A stretch of DNA of 43,469 nucleotides from Bacteroidales bacterium (GCA_016291135.1 JAEFAE010000020.1:1-43469), one strand, 5' to 3'. Positions 11,601 to 20,092 are shown, counted from the stretch's first letter. Notes: generated from the letters alone by a model not told the origin. Made by a program: numbers and translations.

Positions 11601-12473
11601 ATGCCCAACCTCAAGGAAATACGAGCCCGCATCCACTCCGTGGCTTCCACGCAGAAGATCACCAGCGCCATGAAGATGGTGTCGGCGGCCAAGCTGAAGA
11701 AGTCAGAAGGACTCACCATGAGTTTCCTGCCCTACCGGAACAAGCTTAGCGAGGCGCTGTCGAACTACCTCAGCGCCTTGGAAGAGACGGTGACGATCCC
11801 GCTGGCCGAGCAACGCGAGGTGAAGCGGGTGGCCTTGGTGGCCTTCTCATCGAGCAGCGGGTTGTGTGGCGTGTTCAACAGCAACGTCATCAAGTTGTTC
11901 CGCACCACCTACGAAGGCTATGCCGGCAAGATTGGCCCCGATTCTATCGAGGTCGTCCTGTTCGGCAAGAAGATCAAGGACTACGCAGCCAAGAACGGCA
12001 TCGCCGTCACCGAAGCCCATGAGGGCCTCGACGCGACCCTCTCGTTCGAGACCGCCGCTGCCCTGGCCGACCAAATGGTGGAGCGGTTCCTGAAAGGCGA
12101 CATCGATGAGGTCGTGATGATCTACAACCATCACAAGAGTGCGGCCGTGCAGGTCCCCACGGCAGAAACCGTCTTGCCCTTGGCCACCGACCTGTTGCCC
12201 AAGGGCGAATACCTCGACTACATCGTCGAGCCCTCCAAGGAGGCGTTTGTCAACGCACTGGTACCCAAGGTGATCCGAACCCGTTTCTATTCGATCATGT
12301 TGGATACCTTCACCGCCGAGCACGGCGCCCGCATGACCGCCATGCACATCGCCAGTGACAATGCCAACTCCCTGCTTCAGGAACTGCGCACCCAATACAA
12401 CAAGGCACGCCAAAACGTCATCACCAACGAGCTCATCGACATCGTGGGAGGTGCCGAGGCTTTGAATAAATAG
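11601..12473 (+). CDS. atpG: F-type ATP synthase subunit gamma
   Basis: The 290-residue product forms the rotating central shaft. The N-terminal helix (LKEIRARIHSVASTQKITSA) and C-terminal helix (MHIASDNANSLLQELRTQYN) that form the coiled-coil axle are present. It is the last gene of the operon, and no U-tract terminator follows; instead there are two tandem copies of the palindromic repeat described at 12476-12616. Confidence 0.97.
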   Translation: MPNLKEIRARIHSVASTQKITSAMKMVSAAKLKKSEGLTMSFLPYRNKLSEALSNYLSALEETVTIPLAEQREVKRVALVAFSSSSGLCGVFNSNVIKLFRTTYEGYAGKIGPDSIEVVLFGKKIKDYAAKNGIAVTEAHEGLDATLSFETAAALADQMVERFLKGDIDEVVMIYNHHKSAAVQVPTAETVLPLATDLLPKGEYLDYIVEPSKEAFVNALVPKVIRTRFYSIMLDTFTAEHGARMTAMHIASDNANSLLQELRTQYNKARQNVITNELIDIVGGAEALNK

Positions 12474-12475
12474 TA

Positions 12476-12616
12476 TACCGCTGATCAACCCCGTTAGAGG
12501 TTGTCTGTCGGTAACCAGGTGGTGAAACCCCTGGGGAAAAAAGAAACAGATACCGCTCCGCTGACCAACCCCGTTAGGGGTTGTCTGTCGGTAACCAGGT
12601 AGTGAAACCCCTGGAT
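12476..12616 (+). repeat. Palindromic repeat cluster 1: two tandem units
   Basis: Two copies about 80 bases apart each hold hairpin A (AACCCC-GTTA-GGGGTT at 12567-12582; the first copy at 12487-12502 has one mismatch), a linker GTCTGTCGGTA, and an imperfect hairpin B (CCAGG...ACCCCTGG). Both follow atpG and precede a gene on the same strand, the only cluster in the window not between convergent genes. Confidence 0.85.
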
Positions 12617-12631
12617 AAACCTATAATACTT

Positions 12632-13201
12632 ATGTTACAGTTTTTGGTATTCGACGCTATGGACCGGATCTCCGAGGACGAGATTCAACGACTCCTCCCC
12701 TTGGTCTCTGACGAACGCCGCGAAGAAGCACTCCGCTACAAACATCTTTTCGGCCAGTTCGCCTGCCTGCAGTCCTACGTGATGCTCCGGGAACTTCTCG
12801 AACGCCAAGGGCTCACCCATCCCTTTCGCATGGTGAAGAACGAACACGGCAAACCGATGCTCGCCGACCATCCCGAGGTCCACTTTAACCTCAGCCATTG
12901 CAAGGCAGGCATCGCCGTGGCGGTGTCCGACCAACCTGTCGGCATCGACATTGAAAGCTACCGCCGCGTCAACGAGCGCCTGATACGCCACACCATGAAC
13001 GAGACGGAGCGCGAAGCCATCGCTGCCAGCGACGACCCCGTCCGCACCTTCACCGAGTTCTGGACCAAGAAGGAGGCCGTCTTCAAGCTGCACGGCACGG
13101 GCATCCTCCGCGAGGTGCTCCACACCCTCCTCGACGGCCCCGAACACGTCGAGACCCACGTCAACCCCGAAAAACAATACGTCTATTCCCTGGCATGGTA
13201 A
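12632..13201 (+). CDS. 4'-phosphopantetheinyl transferase superfamily protein
   Basis: This 189-residue Sfp-type enzyme transfers phosphopantetheine from CoA to a serine on a carrier protein. Signatures are VHFNLSHCKAGIAVAVSD, VGIDIESYRR (metal-binding Asp and Glu) and FTEFWTKKEAVFKLHGTG (catalytic WxxKEA). The frame stays open to 12581, but those codons lie in the palindromic repeat, so the ATG at 12632 (MLQFLVFDAMD) is preferred. No carrier protein or synthase gene lies nearby, so whether it serves fatty acid synthesis or a secondary pathway is not visible. It could be read through from the ATP synthase operon. Confidence 0.9.
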   Translation: MLQFLVFDAMDRISEDEIQRLLPLVSDERREEALRYKHLFGQFACLQSYVMLRELLERQGLTHPFRMVKNEHGKPMLADHPEVHFNLSHCKAGIAVAVSDQPVGIDIESYRRVNERLIRHTMNETEREAIAASDDPVRTFTEFWTKKEAVFKLHGTGILREVLHTLLDGPEHVETHVNPEKQYVYSLAW

Positions 13202-13203
13202 CC

Positions 13204-13359
13204 GCACCCCATAGGGGTGCGTCGGAATCCCCTAAAGGTCGGATTGACACCCCGTAGGGGTGCCCTGTCGGTAGCCACGGGGTTGACCCTTTTTGGAAAC
13301 CCCTGGGACCATATCGTCCGATTACCCTTCTCCCGCACCCCGTAGGGGTGCCCTGTCGG
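13204..13359. repeat. Palindromic repeat cluster 2 (convergent junction, PPTase / tsf)
   Basis: Three A hairpins are present: GCACCCC-ATA-GGGGTGC (13204-13220, two bases after the PPTase stop), CACCCC-GTA-GGGGTG (13248-13262) and GCACCCC-GTA-GGGGTGC (13335-13351). The second is followed by the CCTGTCGGTAG linker and a B hairpin (about 13275-13307, CCACGGGG...ACCCCTGG), then by a spacer starting GACCATATCGTCCG that recurs in clusters 3 and 4. Confidence 0.9.
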
Positions 13360-13369
13360 GTCACAAAAA

Positions 13370-13396
13370 AAAGGCTGGCCCTCAGGGCCAGCCTTT
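13370..13396 (-). terminator. Intrinsic terminator of the rplM-rpsI-rpsB-tsf operon
   Basis: A perfect 12-bp stem, AAAGGCTGGCCC / GGGCCAGCCTTT, has a 3-base loop (13382-13384). On the minus strand it is followed by eight or so T residues (A run at 13365-13372 on the plus strand). The T tract on only one side points to the leftward ribosomal protein operon. Confidence 0.92.
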
Positions 13397-13421
13397 CATT
13401 TGCCTAGGCATCGCTGCGTGA

Positions 13422-14414
13422 TCATTCACCCAATTTGATGCGGTAGAAAGCCTTCACAGTGGCTTCCTTGTCGGCATCCTGGATGTACTGACCCACGGTC
13501 TTGGGATCGGCCACCAGAGAAACCTGGTTGAGCAGGCAGTTCTCCTTGAAGAACTTGCCCAGACGACCCTTGGCGATGTTCTGGATCATACCGTCGTTGA
13601 GTTTCACGGTACCGGGAACGGTAGCCTTGATCTCACGGGCCTGTGCACCCTGTTCGGCGGTGATGTAACCCTTGGTGATGTTGGAGTCGATGTGATCATC
13701 GCTGTCCACATGGTTCGGGTTGATACCGACCTTACGGAGGGCCTTCTCGACTTCCTTGCCGATCAGCTCTTCCTTGGTCTTGTCGACGGCGACAGCCAGC
13801 TCACGGTCTTTCACCTCTTGCGAGATGGATTCTTCGCTGACGGCCATGGGGTTCATGGCGGCGACGTGCATGGCCACCTCGTGGCTCACTTCCTCGATGC
13901 CGTTGAAATTCTTGTTCATCTCAACGATGGTAGCGAGGCGGTTGCCAGGGTGGTTGTAGTTGGCGACGTATTCACCTTCAAGGACCTTGAAAGCACCCAG
14001 CTCGGTCTTCTCACCGGTGACGGCGCTCTGGTTGGCGACGAGGGCCTCGACGGTCTGACCGTTGAGTTCCATGGCCTTGAGCTCATCGATGGTCTTGACG
14101 CGGTTGGCGACGGCCTTGTCGAGCACGTCTTTCGTGAACTTCACGAAGTCGGCGTTGTTGGCGACGAAGTCGGTCTCGCAGTTCACCATGATGACGGCGG
14201 CGTACTTGTGGTCTTCAGTGCTCTTCGAAAGCACGCAGCCTTCGGAGGCGTTACGGTCGGCGCGCTTGGCAGCCTTGGCCATACCCTTCTTGCGGAGGAT
14301 GTCGATGGCGGCCTGGATGTCACCGTCGGTCTCGACGAGGGCCTTCTTGCAGTCCATCATGCCGGCGCCGGTCATTTGTCTCAGTTCATTGACTTGAGAA
14401 GCGGTAATATTCAT
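13422..14414 (-). CDS. tsf: Translation elongation factor Ts
   Basis: The 330-residue guanine nucleotide exchange factor releases GDP from EF-Tu. The N-terminal UBA-like domain carries VNELRQMTGAGMMDCKKALVE. The signature stretch NCETDFVANNADFVKF, which contacts EF-Tu, is intact. The length is longer than in E. coli (283) but usual for Bacteroidota. It is the last gene of rplM-rpsI-rpsB-tsf, 20 bases after rpsB. Confidence 0.97.
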   Translation of the reverse strand: MNITASQVNELRQMTGAGMMDCKKALVETDGDIQAAIDILRKKGMAKAAKRADRNASEGCVLSKSTEDHKYAAVIMVNCETDFVANNADFVKFTKDVLDKAVANRVKTIDELKAMELNGQTVEALVANQSAVTGEKTELGAFKVLEGEYVANYNHPGNRLATIVEMNKNFNGIEEVSHEVAMHVAAMNPMAVSEESISQEVKDRELAVAVDKTKEELIGKEVEKALRKVGINPNHVDSDDHIDSNITKGYITAEQGAQAREIKATVPGTVKLNDGMIQNIAKGRLGKFFKENCLLNQVSLVADPKTVGQYIQDADKEATVKAFYRIKLGE

Positions 14415-14434
14415 GGTATTGTTGTTCTTAAAGG

Positions 14435-15259
14435 TTATTTTTTAGCGACGGGTTTGCGCGGGCGACGGTTGGTGCGGGGCTTACGCTCGTCTTTGTTCTC
14501 TTCCTCTTCGTTTTCCTCGATGGCATCTTCGGCAACCTCTTCGGGCTCCTCAACGTTGTTTTCCTTGTTGAGTTTGCGCTCGTTGAGGCCTTCTTCGATG
14601 GCGTCGACCATCTTACCGACGATCAAGGCGATCGACTTGGAGGCGTCGTCGTTGGCCGGGATGGGGAAGTCGACGAGGTTCGGGTTGGTGTTGGTATCCA
14701 CGATGGCGAAGACCGGGATATTGAGCTTGCGGGCCTCGGCCACGGCAATGTGCTCTTTCATGATGTCAACGACGAACACGGCGGAGGGAAGACGGCTCAG
14801 GTCGCTGATGGAACCGAGGTTCTTCTCGAGTTTCTCGCGCTCACGTTCGATCTGCAGCTTCTCACGCTTGGAGAGGCTCTTGTAGGCGTCGCTCACCATC
14901 ATCTTGTCGATGTTGGCCATCTTGCGAACAGCCTTGCGGATGGTAGAGAAGTTGGTCAGCATACCGCCGGGCCAGCGCTCGGTCACGTAAGGCATGTTGA
15001 CTTTCTGGACGAGTTCAGCAACAACGTCTTTGGCTTGTTTCTTGGTGGCGACGAAGAGGATCTTCTTGCCTGACTTGGCGAGCTGGCAAACAGCGGCAGC
15101 AGCCTCGTCAACCTTGGCCTGGGTCTTGTACAGGTCAATGATGTGGATACCATTGCGCTCCATGAAGATATAGGGAGCCATGGCAGGATTCCACTTTCTC
15201 TTGAGATGCCCGAAATGACAACCGGCATCCAGTAATTCTTCAAAAGTTACTTGTGTCAT
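14435..15259 (-). CDS. rpsB: 30S ribosomal protein S2
   Basis: This 274-residue protein has the S2 features LLDAGCHFGHLKRKWNP, PYVTERWPGGMLTNF and PVFAIVDTNTNPNLVDFPIPANDD. The last roughly 45 residues are a low-complexity tail, first acidic (EEPEEVAEDAIEENEEEE) and then basic (RKPRTNRRPRKPVAKK), longer than in E. coli S2 (241 residues). It is separated from rpsI by 129 bases that may hold a regulatory leader. Confidence 0.97.
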   Translation of the reverse strand: MTQVTFEELLDAGCHFGHLKRKWNPAMAPYIFMERNGIHIIDLYKTQAKVDEAAAAVCQLAKSGKKILFVATKKQAKDVVAELVQKVNMPYVTERWPGGMLTNFSTIRKAVRKMANIDKMMVSDAYKSLSKREKLQIEREREKLEKNLGSISDLSRLPSAVFVVDIMKEHIAVAEARKLNIPVFAIVDTNTNPNLVDFPIPANDDASKSIALIVGKMVDAIEEGLNERKLNKENNVEEPEEVAEDAIEENEEEENKDERKPRTNRRPRKPVAKK

Positions 15260-15388
15260 GAGTTTTCTTTTTAATGTTTACATTCACTGAATACAATCGT
15301 TGAGTAGTCTCCGTGGCTCCATGCGGAAGCGGTCCTGAAGAATCTCAACAATTTGGATACTAAACAAAATCGCTCGGCTGAGAATAGC
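15260..15388 (-). promoter_or_regulatory. Candidate structured leader of rpsB
   Basis: This gap is long for a ribosomal protein operon. In the mRNA sense GTTGAG (complement of 15344-15349 is the 5' arm) can pair with CTCAAC (complement of 15299-15304), enclosing a 39-base segment with further short complementary runs. S2 autoregulation through an rpsB leader is known in other bacteria. No match to a specific known leader class could be established, and no promoter box was found. Confidence 0.35.
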
Positions 15389-15775
15389 TTAACGTTTGCT
15401 GAATTGGAACTTCTTACGGGCACCAGGCTGACCGGGTTTCTTACGCTCGACCATACGCGGGTCGCGGCGCATGAGACCTTTGGCCTTCAGGGTAGGACGA
15501 TACTCGGGATCGATCTCGCAGAGCGCGCGGCTGATGGCGAGGCGGAGGGCCTCGGCCTGGCCGTTGATGCCACCACCGTCGAGGTTGACCTTGATGTCGA
15601 ACTTGCCGAGGTTGTCGGTAAGCATCAGAGGCTGTTCAACCACATAGTGGAGGATGCTCGTCGGGAAGTACTCCTTGTAGTCGCGCTTATTCACCGTAAT
15701 GTTACCGTTACCGACCTTCATGTAGATACGGGCAACGGCGGTCTTTCTTCTACCTAAAGCGTTGATTACTTCCAT
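15389..15775 (-). CDS. rpsI: 30S ribosomal protein S9
   Basis: The 128-residue protein shows the S9 features GRRKTAVARIYMKVGNG, GGGINGQAEALRLAISRAL and the basic tail ending KKFQFSKR, whose terminal Lys-Arg reaches the P-site tRNA. It starts two bases after the rplM stop, the universal L13-S9 pairing. Confidence 0.97.
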   Translation of the reverse strand: MEVINALGRRKTAVARIYMKVGNGNITVNKRDYKEYFPTSILHYVVEQPLMLTDNLGKFDIKVNLDGGGINGQAEALRLAISRALCEIDPEYRPTLKAKGLMRRDPRMVERKKPGQPGARKKFQFSKR

Positions 15776-15777
15776 GA

Positions 15778-16236
15778 TTATTTCTTAATAGTGTTAATTT
15801 TGAGTTCAGTGGGTTGCTGTGCCTGATGCGGATGCTCGGAACCGGCATAGACGTACAGATTGCGATAGATCGCATTGCCAAGCTTGGTCTTGGGAAGCAT
15901 GCCCTTGATGGCGTGTTCAAGAACCGCGATGGGCTTCTTGTTCAGTTGCTCCTTGACGGTGCGGACACGCTGACCACCCGGGTAGCCGGTGTAATGGACA
16001 TAGTATTTCTCGTCCATCTTGTTGCCGGTGAGCTGGATCTTCTCAGCATTGATGATAATCACGTTGTCGCCACAGTCGCTGTGGGGAGTGTAGCAGGGTT
16101 TGCGCTTGCCACGGAGGATCATGGCAACCTCACTTGCAAAACGGCCGAGAATCTGGCCTTCAGCGTCGATGACATACCATTTCTTGTTGGCATTCTCTTT
16201 GTTGACGCTTACAGTTTTGTAACTTAATGTGTTCAT
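15778..16236 (-). CDS. rplM: 50S ribosomal protein L13
   Basis: The 152-residue protein has the L13 signatures [35 protein letters not shown] and [16 protein letters not shown]. It leads the rplM-rpsI-rpsB-tsf operon. A structured leader and a promoter box lie upstream, facing gldA. Confidence 0.97.
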   Translation of the reverse strand: MNTLSYKTVSVNKENANKKWYVIDAEGQILGRFASEVAMILRGKRKPCYTPHSDCGDNVIIINAEKIQLTGNKMDEKYYVHYTGYPGGQRVRTVKEQLNKKPIAVLEHAIKGMLPKTKLGNAIYRNLYVYAGSEHPHQAQQPTELKINTIKK

Positions 16237-16237
16237 T

Positions 16238-16340
16238 TTCTGTTTAATACGTTTATCCTTTTAATGTTTGCGCCCGGTCATCTTCGCCCATGGCCTTGCG
16301 CTTTCTACAAAAATTAGATAGAACAGTTTTTACTAACGAG
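16238..16340 (-). promoter_or_regulatory. Candidate structured leader of rplM
   Basis: About 100 bases separate the promoter box (16345-16352) from the ATG. In mRNA sense one hairpin pairs TTCTA with TAGAA (16319-16323 with 16303-16307). A second is closed by GCGC/GCGC (16298-16301 with 16270-16273). Length, position and paired segments fit an autoregulatory ribosomal protein leader. L13 leaders are known in other phyla, but I cannot confirm the class. Confidence 0.4.
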
Positions 16341-16344
16341 GGCG

Positions 16345-16352
16345 CAAAAGTA
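16345..16352 (-). promoter_or_regulatory. rplM promoter -7 box
   Basis: TACTTTTG on the minus strand fits TAnnTTTG. It lies 13 bases from the opposing gldA box at 16366-16373, so the two promoters overlap. Confidence 0.6.
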
Positions 16353-16365
16353 CGAAATATTTTAA

Positions 16366-16373
16366 TACCTTTG
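16366..16373 (+). promoter_or_regulatory. gldA promoter -7 box
   Basis: TACCTTTG fits TAnnTTTG and lies 19 bases before the gldA ATG, implying a very short leader. Confidence 0.6.
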
Positions 16374-16392
16374 CACTCAAAATCAAAAAAAA

Positions 16393-17304
16393 ATGTCCAT
16401 CGAAATCCAAAATATCACCAAGCGATACGGCGAGCAGTTGGCCCTTAACAACGTCACACTCAGCATCGACAAAGGCATCGTCGGCCTGCTCGGACCCAAC
16501 GGGGCGGGCAAATCCACCCTGATGAAGATCATCACCTGTTTCATCCCTCCCACCTCGGGTTCGGCAAGCGTCAACGGCTTCGACGTCATGGACCATCCCA
16601 TGGAGGTGAAGCGTGTGGTGGGTTACCTGCCGGAGCACAATCCGCTCTACCTGGAGATGTATGTGCGCGAGTACCTCGCCTTCGTGGCCGGCGTGCACCA
16701 GCTCAAAGGCGAGGCGGCCCACAAGCGTATCGAGCAGATGATCGAGGAGACGGGGCTTGGCTTGGAGGCGCACAAGAAGATCGGCGCCTTGTCGAAGGGC
16801 TACCGCCAGCGTGTCGGCCTCGCCCAGGCCATGATGCACGACCCTCAGGTGCTCATCCTCGACGAGCCCACCTCGGGTCTCGACCCCAACCAGCTCATCG
16901 ACATCCGCAACCTCATCTCGAGCCTCGGCAAGGAGAAGACCGTATTGCTCTCCACGCACATCATGCAGGAGGTGGAAGCCATCTGCGAACGCGCCATCAT
17001 TATTAATAAAGGTGTGGTGGTGGCCGACGACCGCATCGAGAACCTCAAGCAGACGAATACGGCCAACAACGTCATCGTCGTGGAGTTCGAGAGCGAGGTG
17101 ACGCAGGGGCGTCTGCTCAGCATCCCGCAGGTCCGCAAGGTGCAACGCATCAAAGACAACCATTGGATCCTCGAGCCCGAAGGCGACGTCGACATCCGCG
17201 CCAACCTGATGCGGTGGTCGGTAGACAACGGCGTCATCATCAAGACCCTACAAAAAGAAGACCTCTCCATCGAAGAGGCCTTCCAAAAACTGACACGTAG
17301 CTAA
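16393..17304 (+). CDS. gldA: GldA-type ABC transporter ATP-binding protein
   Basis: The 303-residue protein has a complete ABC ATPase domain: Walker A GPNGAGKST near residues 34-42, the C-loop LSKGYRQRVGLAQAM, Walker B VLILDEPTSGLDPNQL and the H-loop STHIMQEVE. The features VGYLPEHNPLYLEMYVREYLAF and LDPNQL are characteristic of GldA, the ATPase associated with gliding motility in Bacteroidota. In flavobacteria GldA works with the permease GldF and with GldG, but no such genes are adjacent here, so a different partner or distant genes are possible. The roughly 80-residue C-terminal part binds no recognised ligand. A T9SS cargo protein occurs elsewhere in the window. Confidence 0.82.
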   Translation: MSIEIQNITKRYGEQLALNNVTLSIDKGIVGLLGPNGAGKSTLMKIITCFIPPTSGSASVNGFDVMDHPMEVKRVVGYLPEHNPLYLEMYVREYLAFVAGVHQLKGEAAHKRIEQMIEETGLGLEAHKKIGALSKGYRQRVGLAQAMMHDPQVLILDEPTSGLDPNQLIDIRNLISSLGKEKTVLLSTHIMQEVEAICERAIIINKGVVVADDRIENLKQTNTANNVIVVEFESEVTQGRLLSIPQVRKVQRIKDNHWILEPEGDVDIRANLMRWSVDNGVIIKTLQKEDLSIEEAFQKLTRS

Positions 17305-17571
17305 ACCCGCACCCCGTAGGGTGGCACCCCATCGGGGTGCCCTGTCGGTAGCCCACGGTGACAACCGTGGGATTGGCGGAAAAGGGAATAAAAATTAATA
17401 TCCCGTAATCCAGGGGCACGGCCCCTGGCTACCAACATCGAACCCCAATGGGGTTCGTCAGCACCCCGTAGGGGTGCCCTATTGGTAGCCACGGAGTTGA
17501 CCATCGGGAAACCCCTGGGACCATATCATCCGATCACCCTCCATCCGCACCCCGTAGGGGTGCCCTGTCGG
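17305..17571. repeat. Palindromic repeat cluster 3 (convergent junction, gldA / metK)
   Basis: Almost all 267 bases are repeat. A perfect unit has A = GGCACCCC-ATC-GGGGTGCC (17323-17341), linker CTGTCGGTAG, and B = CCCACGGT-GACA-ACCGTGGG (17352-17371). An inverted unit has B = CCAGGGGC-ACG-GCCCCTGG (17410-17428), linker and A = CGAACCCC-AAT-GGGGTTCG (17439-17457). A third unit starts with A at 17461-17477 and B at 17489-17518. After a spacer GACCATATCATCCGATCACC comes a last A at 17547-17563, whose CCTGTCGG tail ends at the metK stop codon. Confidence 0.92.
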
Positions 17572-18891
17572 TTAGAAAGCCTTGCGGAACGCCTCGACCA
17601 TGTCGAGCTTCTCCCATCCGAAGAATTCCACGTTCTTGAAGGTCTTCTTGCCTTCGGTATAGGTCTCCTTGTCCTTGTAGAACACCTCCACCTTACGGGT
17701 CTCGGGCTGTCGTCCGAAATGGCCGTACGAGGCGGTCTCCTCGAAGATGGGATTGGTCAGGCCGAAACGCTTGACAATGCTGTAAGGACGCAGGTCCACC
17801 ATGCTGCGGATCTTCTCGGCGATGGCCTCGTCGCTGAGCGTCTTGCCGTCCTTGCCTTTGACATGGGCGGTATGCTCGGTGTTGACATAGAAGCCCACCG
17901 GCTCGGCGATGCCGATGGCATAGGCAATCTGCACCAGGGCCTGGTCGCAGAGGCCTGCCGCCACCATGTTCTTGGCGATATGACGTGCGGCATAGGCTGC
18001 CGAGCGGTCCACCTTGGAGCTGTCTTTTCCCGAGAAGGCACCGCCACCGTGGGCACCGCGACCGCCGTAGGTATCGACGATGATCTTACGGCCAGTGACA
18101 CCGGTGTCGCCGTGCGGGCCACCGATAACGAACTTACCCGTGGGGTTGACGAAGATCTTCATGTCTTGGTCGAACAGCTTGCGGAGCTTGGCCGGCAGCT
18201 TGCGTTTCACCCTCGGCAGGAGGATGTTGAGCACGTCGGCCTCGATCTTGTCGACCATGCGTTCGTCGGCCTCGCGTTGGGCCTCCACGCTGTCGTCGGC
18301 AGGCTTGATGAACTCGTCATGCTGGGTGCTGATGACGATGGTGTCGATACGGAGCGGTTTCCATCCCTCGCCATATTCGACGGTGACTTGCGACTTCGCG
18401 TCGGGACGCAGGTATTTCATCTGGCGGCCCTCACGACGGATGGCGGCAAGCTCCTTCAGAAGGAGATGCGCCAAGTCGATGGTCAGCGGCATATAGTTGT
18501 CGGTCTCCTTACAGGCGAAGCCGAACATCATGCCCTGGTCGCCGGCGCCCTGGTCTTCGGGCTTTTCGCGGCCCACGCCCATAAAGATGTCGTTCGACTG
18601 GCCATGAAGGGCCGAGAGCACGCCGCACGACTGGGCGTCGAACTGATATTCCGATTTGTTGTAGCCGATGCGGTCGATGACCCGACGGGCGATGTCCTGG
18701 ATCTCGACGTAGGCGTTGGTGCGGATCTCGCCGGCGACGACGACGAGGCCGGTGGTCACCAAGGTTTCACAAGCCACCTTGGAGGTGGGATCGTTGCGAA
18801 GAATCTCGTCCAATACGGCATCGGAGATCTGGTCGCATACCTTGTCGGGATGCCCCTCGGAGACGGATTCTGAAGTGAAGTAATAACCCAT
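17572..18891 (-). CDS. metK: S-adenosylmethionine synthetase
   Basis: The 439-residue cytosolic enzyme makes S-adenosylmethionine from methionine and ATP. The two family signatures are present: [13 protein letters not shown] and [19 protein letters not shown]. The N-terminus [24 protein letters not shown] supplies the ATP-binding histidine and metal-binding acidic residues. It is longer than E. coli MetK (384), which is usual in Bacteroidota. A leader of about 130 bases is implied by the promoter box at 19027-19034, but no SAM riboswitch could be recognised in it. Confidence 0.97.
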   Translation of the reverse strand: MGYYFTSESVSEGHPDKVCDQISDAVLDEILRNDPTSKVACETLVTTGLVVVAGEIRTNAYVEIQDIARRVIDRIGYNKSEYQFDAQSCGVLSALHGQSNDIFMGVGREKPEDQGAGDQGMMFGFACKETDNYMPLTIDLAHLLLKELAAIRREGRQMKYLRPDAKSQVTVEYGEGWKPLRIDTIVISTQHDEFIKPADDSVEAQREADERMVDKIEADVLNILLPRVKRKLPAKLRKLFDQDMKIFVNPTGKFVIGGPHGDTGVTGRKIIVDTYGGRGAHGGGAFSGKDSSKVDRSAAYAARHIAKNMVAAGLCDQALVQIAYAIGIAEPVGFYVNTEHTAHVKGKDGKTLSDEAIAEKIRSMVDLRPYSIVKRFGLTNPIFEETASYGHFGRQPETRKVEVFYKDKETYTEGKKTFKNVEFFGWEKLDMVEAFRKAF

Positions 18892-19026
18892 AACAAATTG
18901 ATTATTAAATAGTTAATAAATTAATTTGTGTGGGAAGCTGTTGACTGAAAGGGAAGGAAAAAGCATTGGTTTAGCATTTTTTCTTGTGGTTGCAATCAAA
19001 ACAAATCTTTCCACGTTTTTCGGCGG

Positions 19027-19034
19027 CAAAAATA
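19027..19034 (-). promoter_or_regulatory. Possible metK promoter -7 box
   Basis: TATTTTTG on the minus strand fits TAnnTTTG, but the A/T-rich context makes chance likely. It lies 12 bases from the opposing box at 19047-19054. Confidence 0.4.
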
Positions 19035-19046
19035 ATAATAAATATG

Positions 19047-19054
19047 TATCTTTG
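19047..19054 (+). promoter_or_regulatory. ruvX promoter -7 box
   Basis: TATCTTTG, followed by CACCC, lies 25 bases before the ATG at 19079. No TTTG is found at the ideal upstream distance. Confidence 0.6.
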
Positions 19055-19078
19055 CACCCTCTTAGAGGAAAAAAAATT

Positions 19079-19495
19079 ATGGCACGAATCATGGCAATCG
19101 ACTTGGGCAGGAAACGCTGCGGCGTGGCGGTCACCGACCCCCTGCAACTCATCGCCAACGGGCTGACCACCGTGGAGAGTGGCAAGCTCGCCGACTGGGT
19201 GGTGGACTACGTTGCCAAGGAGGAGGTGGAGACCATCGTCATCGGCGAGCCGAAAGACATGCACAACAACCCGTCGGACTGCTCCAAATACATCGAGCCG
19301 TTGGTGAACCGCCTTCGCAAGGTGTTGCCCGGGATGCGCATCGTGCGTTACGACGAGCGCTTCACCTCGGTGATGGCCCATCAGACCATGATCGACGCCG
19401 GACTGAAGAAGAAACAGCGGCAGGACAAAGCCCTCGTGGACACCATCGCCGCGACCATCCTGCTACAATCGTATATGGAGTCGGTCAAGAGTTAA
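19079..19495 (+). CDS. ruvX: Holliday junction resolvase-like / pre-16S rRNA nuclease (YqgF family)
   Basis: The 138-residue product starts MARIMAIDLGRKRCGVAVTDP, carrying the first catalytic Asp of the RNase H-like fold. VETIVIGEPKDMHNN and YDERFTSVMA supply further active-site acidic residues, and DKALVDTIAATILLQSYM closes the domain. The E. coli homologue matures the 5' end of 16S rRNA. The frame is open to 18926, but that part spans the promoter box, so the ATG at 19079 is preferred; the length then matches the family. It is followed after 19 bases by def. Confidence 0.93.
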   Translation: MARIMAIDLGRKRCGVAVTDPLQLIANGLTTVESGKLADWVVDYVAKEEVETIVIGEPKDMHNNPSDCSKYIEPLVNRLRKVLPGMRIVRYDERFTSVMAHQTMIDAGLKKKQRQDKALVDTIAATILLQSYMESVKS

Positions 19496-19514
19496 GAATC
19501 AAAAAGAAAAAGAA

Positions 19515-20084
19515 ATGATATTACCCATTGTTGCTTACGGACACCCCGTGCTCAAGGCGGTGGCCAAAGACATCGACAAGGACTTCCCCGAGCTGGAGAA
19601 GCTTCTGGCCGACATGTGGGAGACGCTGGCCCATTCCGAGGGAGTGGGGCTGGCTGCCCCTCAGGTGAACCAGTCCATCCGTCTCTTCCTGGTAGACGCC
19701 CGTCCCTTCTATCCCGACTATCCCGACGCCAAGGACTACCACCAGGTCTTCATCAACGCCCAGCTGCTCGAGACCTTTGGCGACGAGGTCCCCTTCAAGG
19801 AGGGCTGCCTCAGCCTGCCGGGCATCTACGAGGATGTGATACGTCACGACGGCATCCGCATCAAGTTCCTGGACGAGCATTTCGTTGAACACGAAGAGAC
19901 ATTCACTGGCATCAAGTCGCGTATCATCCAGCACGAATACGACCACCTCGAAGGCCATGTCCATGTGGACCGCATCGCTCCATTGCGCAAGACCCTACTA
20001 CAGGGCAAGCTCCGCGCCATCTCCGAAGGCAAATGCGATGCCGACTACCGGATGATCTTCCCTCGCAAGAAAACCAGAAGATAA
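19515..20084 (+). CDS. def: Peptide deformylase
   Basis: This 189-residue metalloenzyme removes the formyl group from nascent proteins. The three motifs are intact: GVGLAAPQV, EGCLSLPG (metal-binding Cys) and QHEYDHLEG (two metal-binding His and the catalytic Glu). It sits downstream of ruvX and 8 bases before a lipoprotein gene, so the three are probably one transcript. Confidence 0.97.
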   Translation: MILPIVAYGHPVLKAVAKDIDKDFPELEKLLADMWETLAHSEGVGLAAPQVNQSIRLFLVDARPFYPDYPDAKDYHQVFINAQLLETFGDEVPFKEGCLSLPGIYEDVIRHDGIRIKFLDEHFVEHEETFTGIKSRIIQHEYDHLEGHVHVDRIAPLRKTLLQGKLRAISEGKCDADYRMIFPRKKTRR

Positions 20085-20092
20085 ATAATACC

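Noticed and set aside
12476..12616. A CRISPR array, because of the direct repeats with unique-looking spacing
   Set aside because: Only two copies are present, each is a pair of hairpins, there are no uniform spacers and no cas genes nearby.
13161..13364. A 67-codon frame on the minus strand in repeat cluster 2, with similar frames at 17301-17504, 20693-20911 and 34174-34374
   Set aside because: Their shared peptide pieces (such as PWLPTGHPYGV) are only translations of the palindromic repeats; they have no starts, signals or constraint of their own.
18892..19034. A SAM riboswitch before metK
   Set aside because: A short GCTAAA-like piece is present, but no conserved core or pairing of the SAM-I, SAM-II or related classes could be found.
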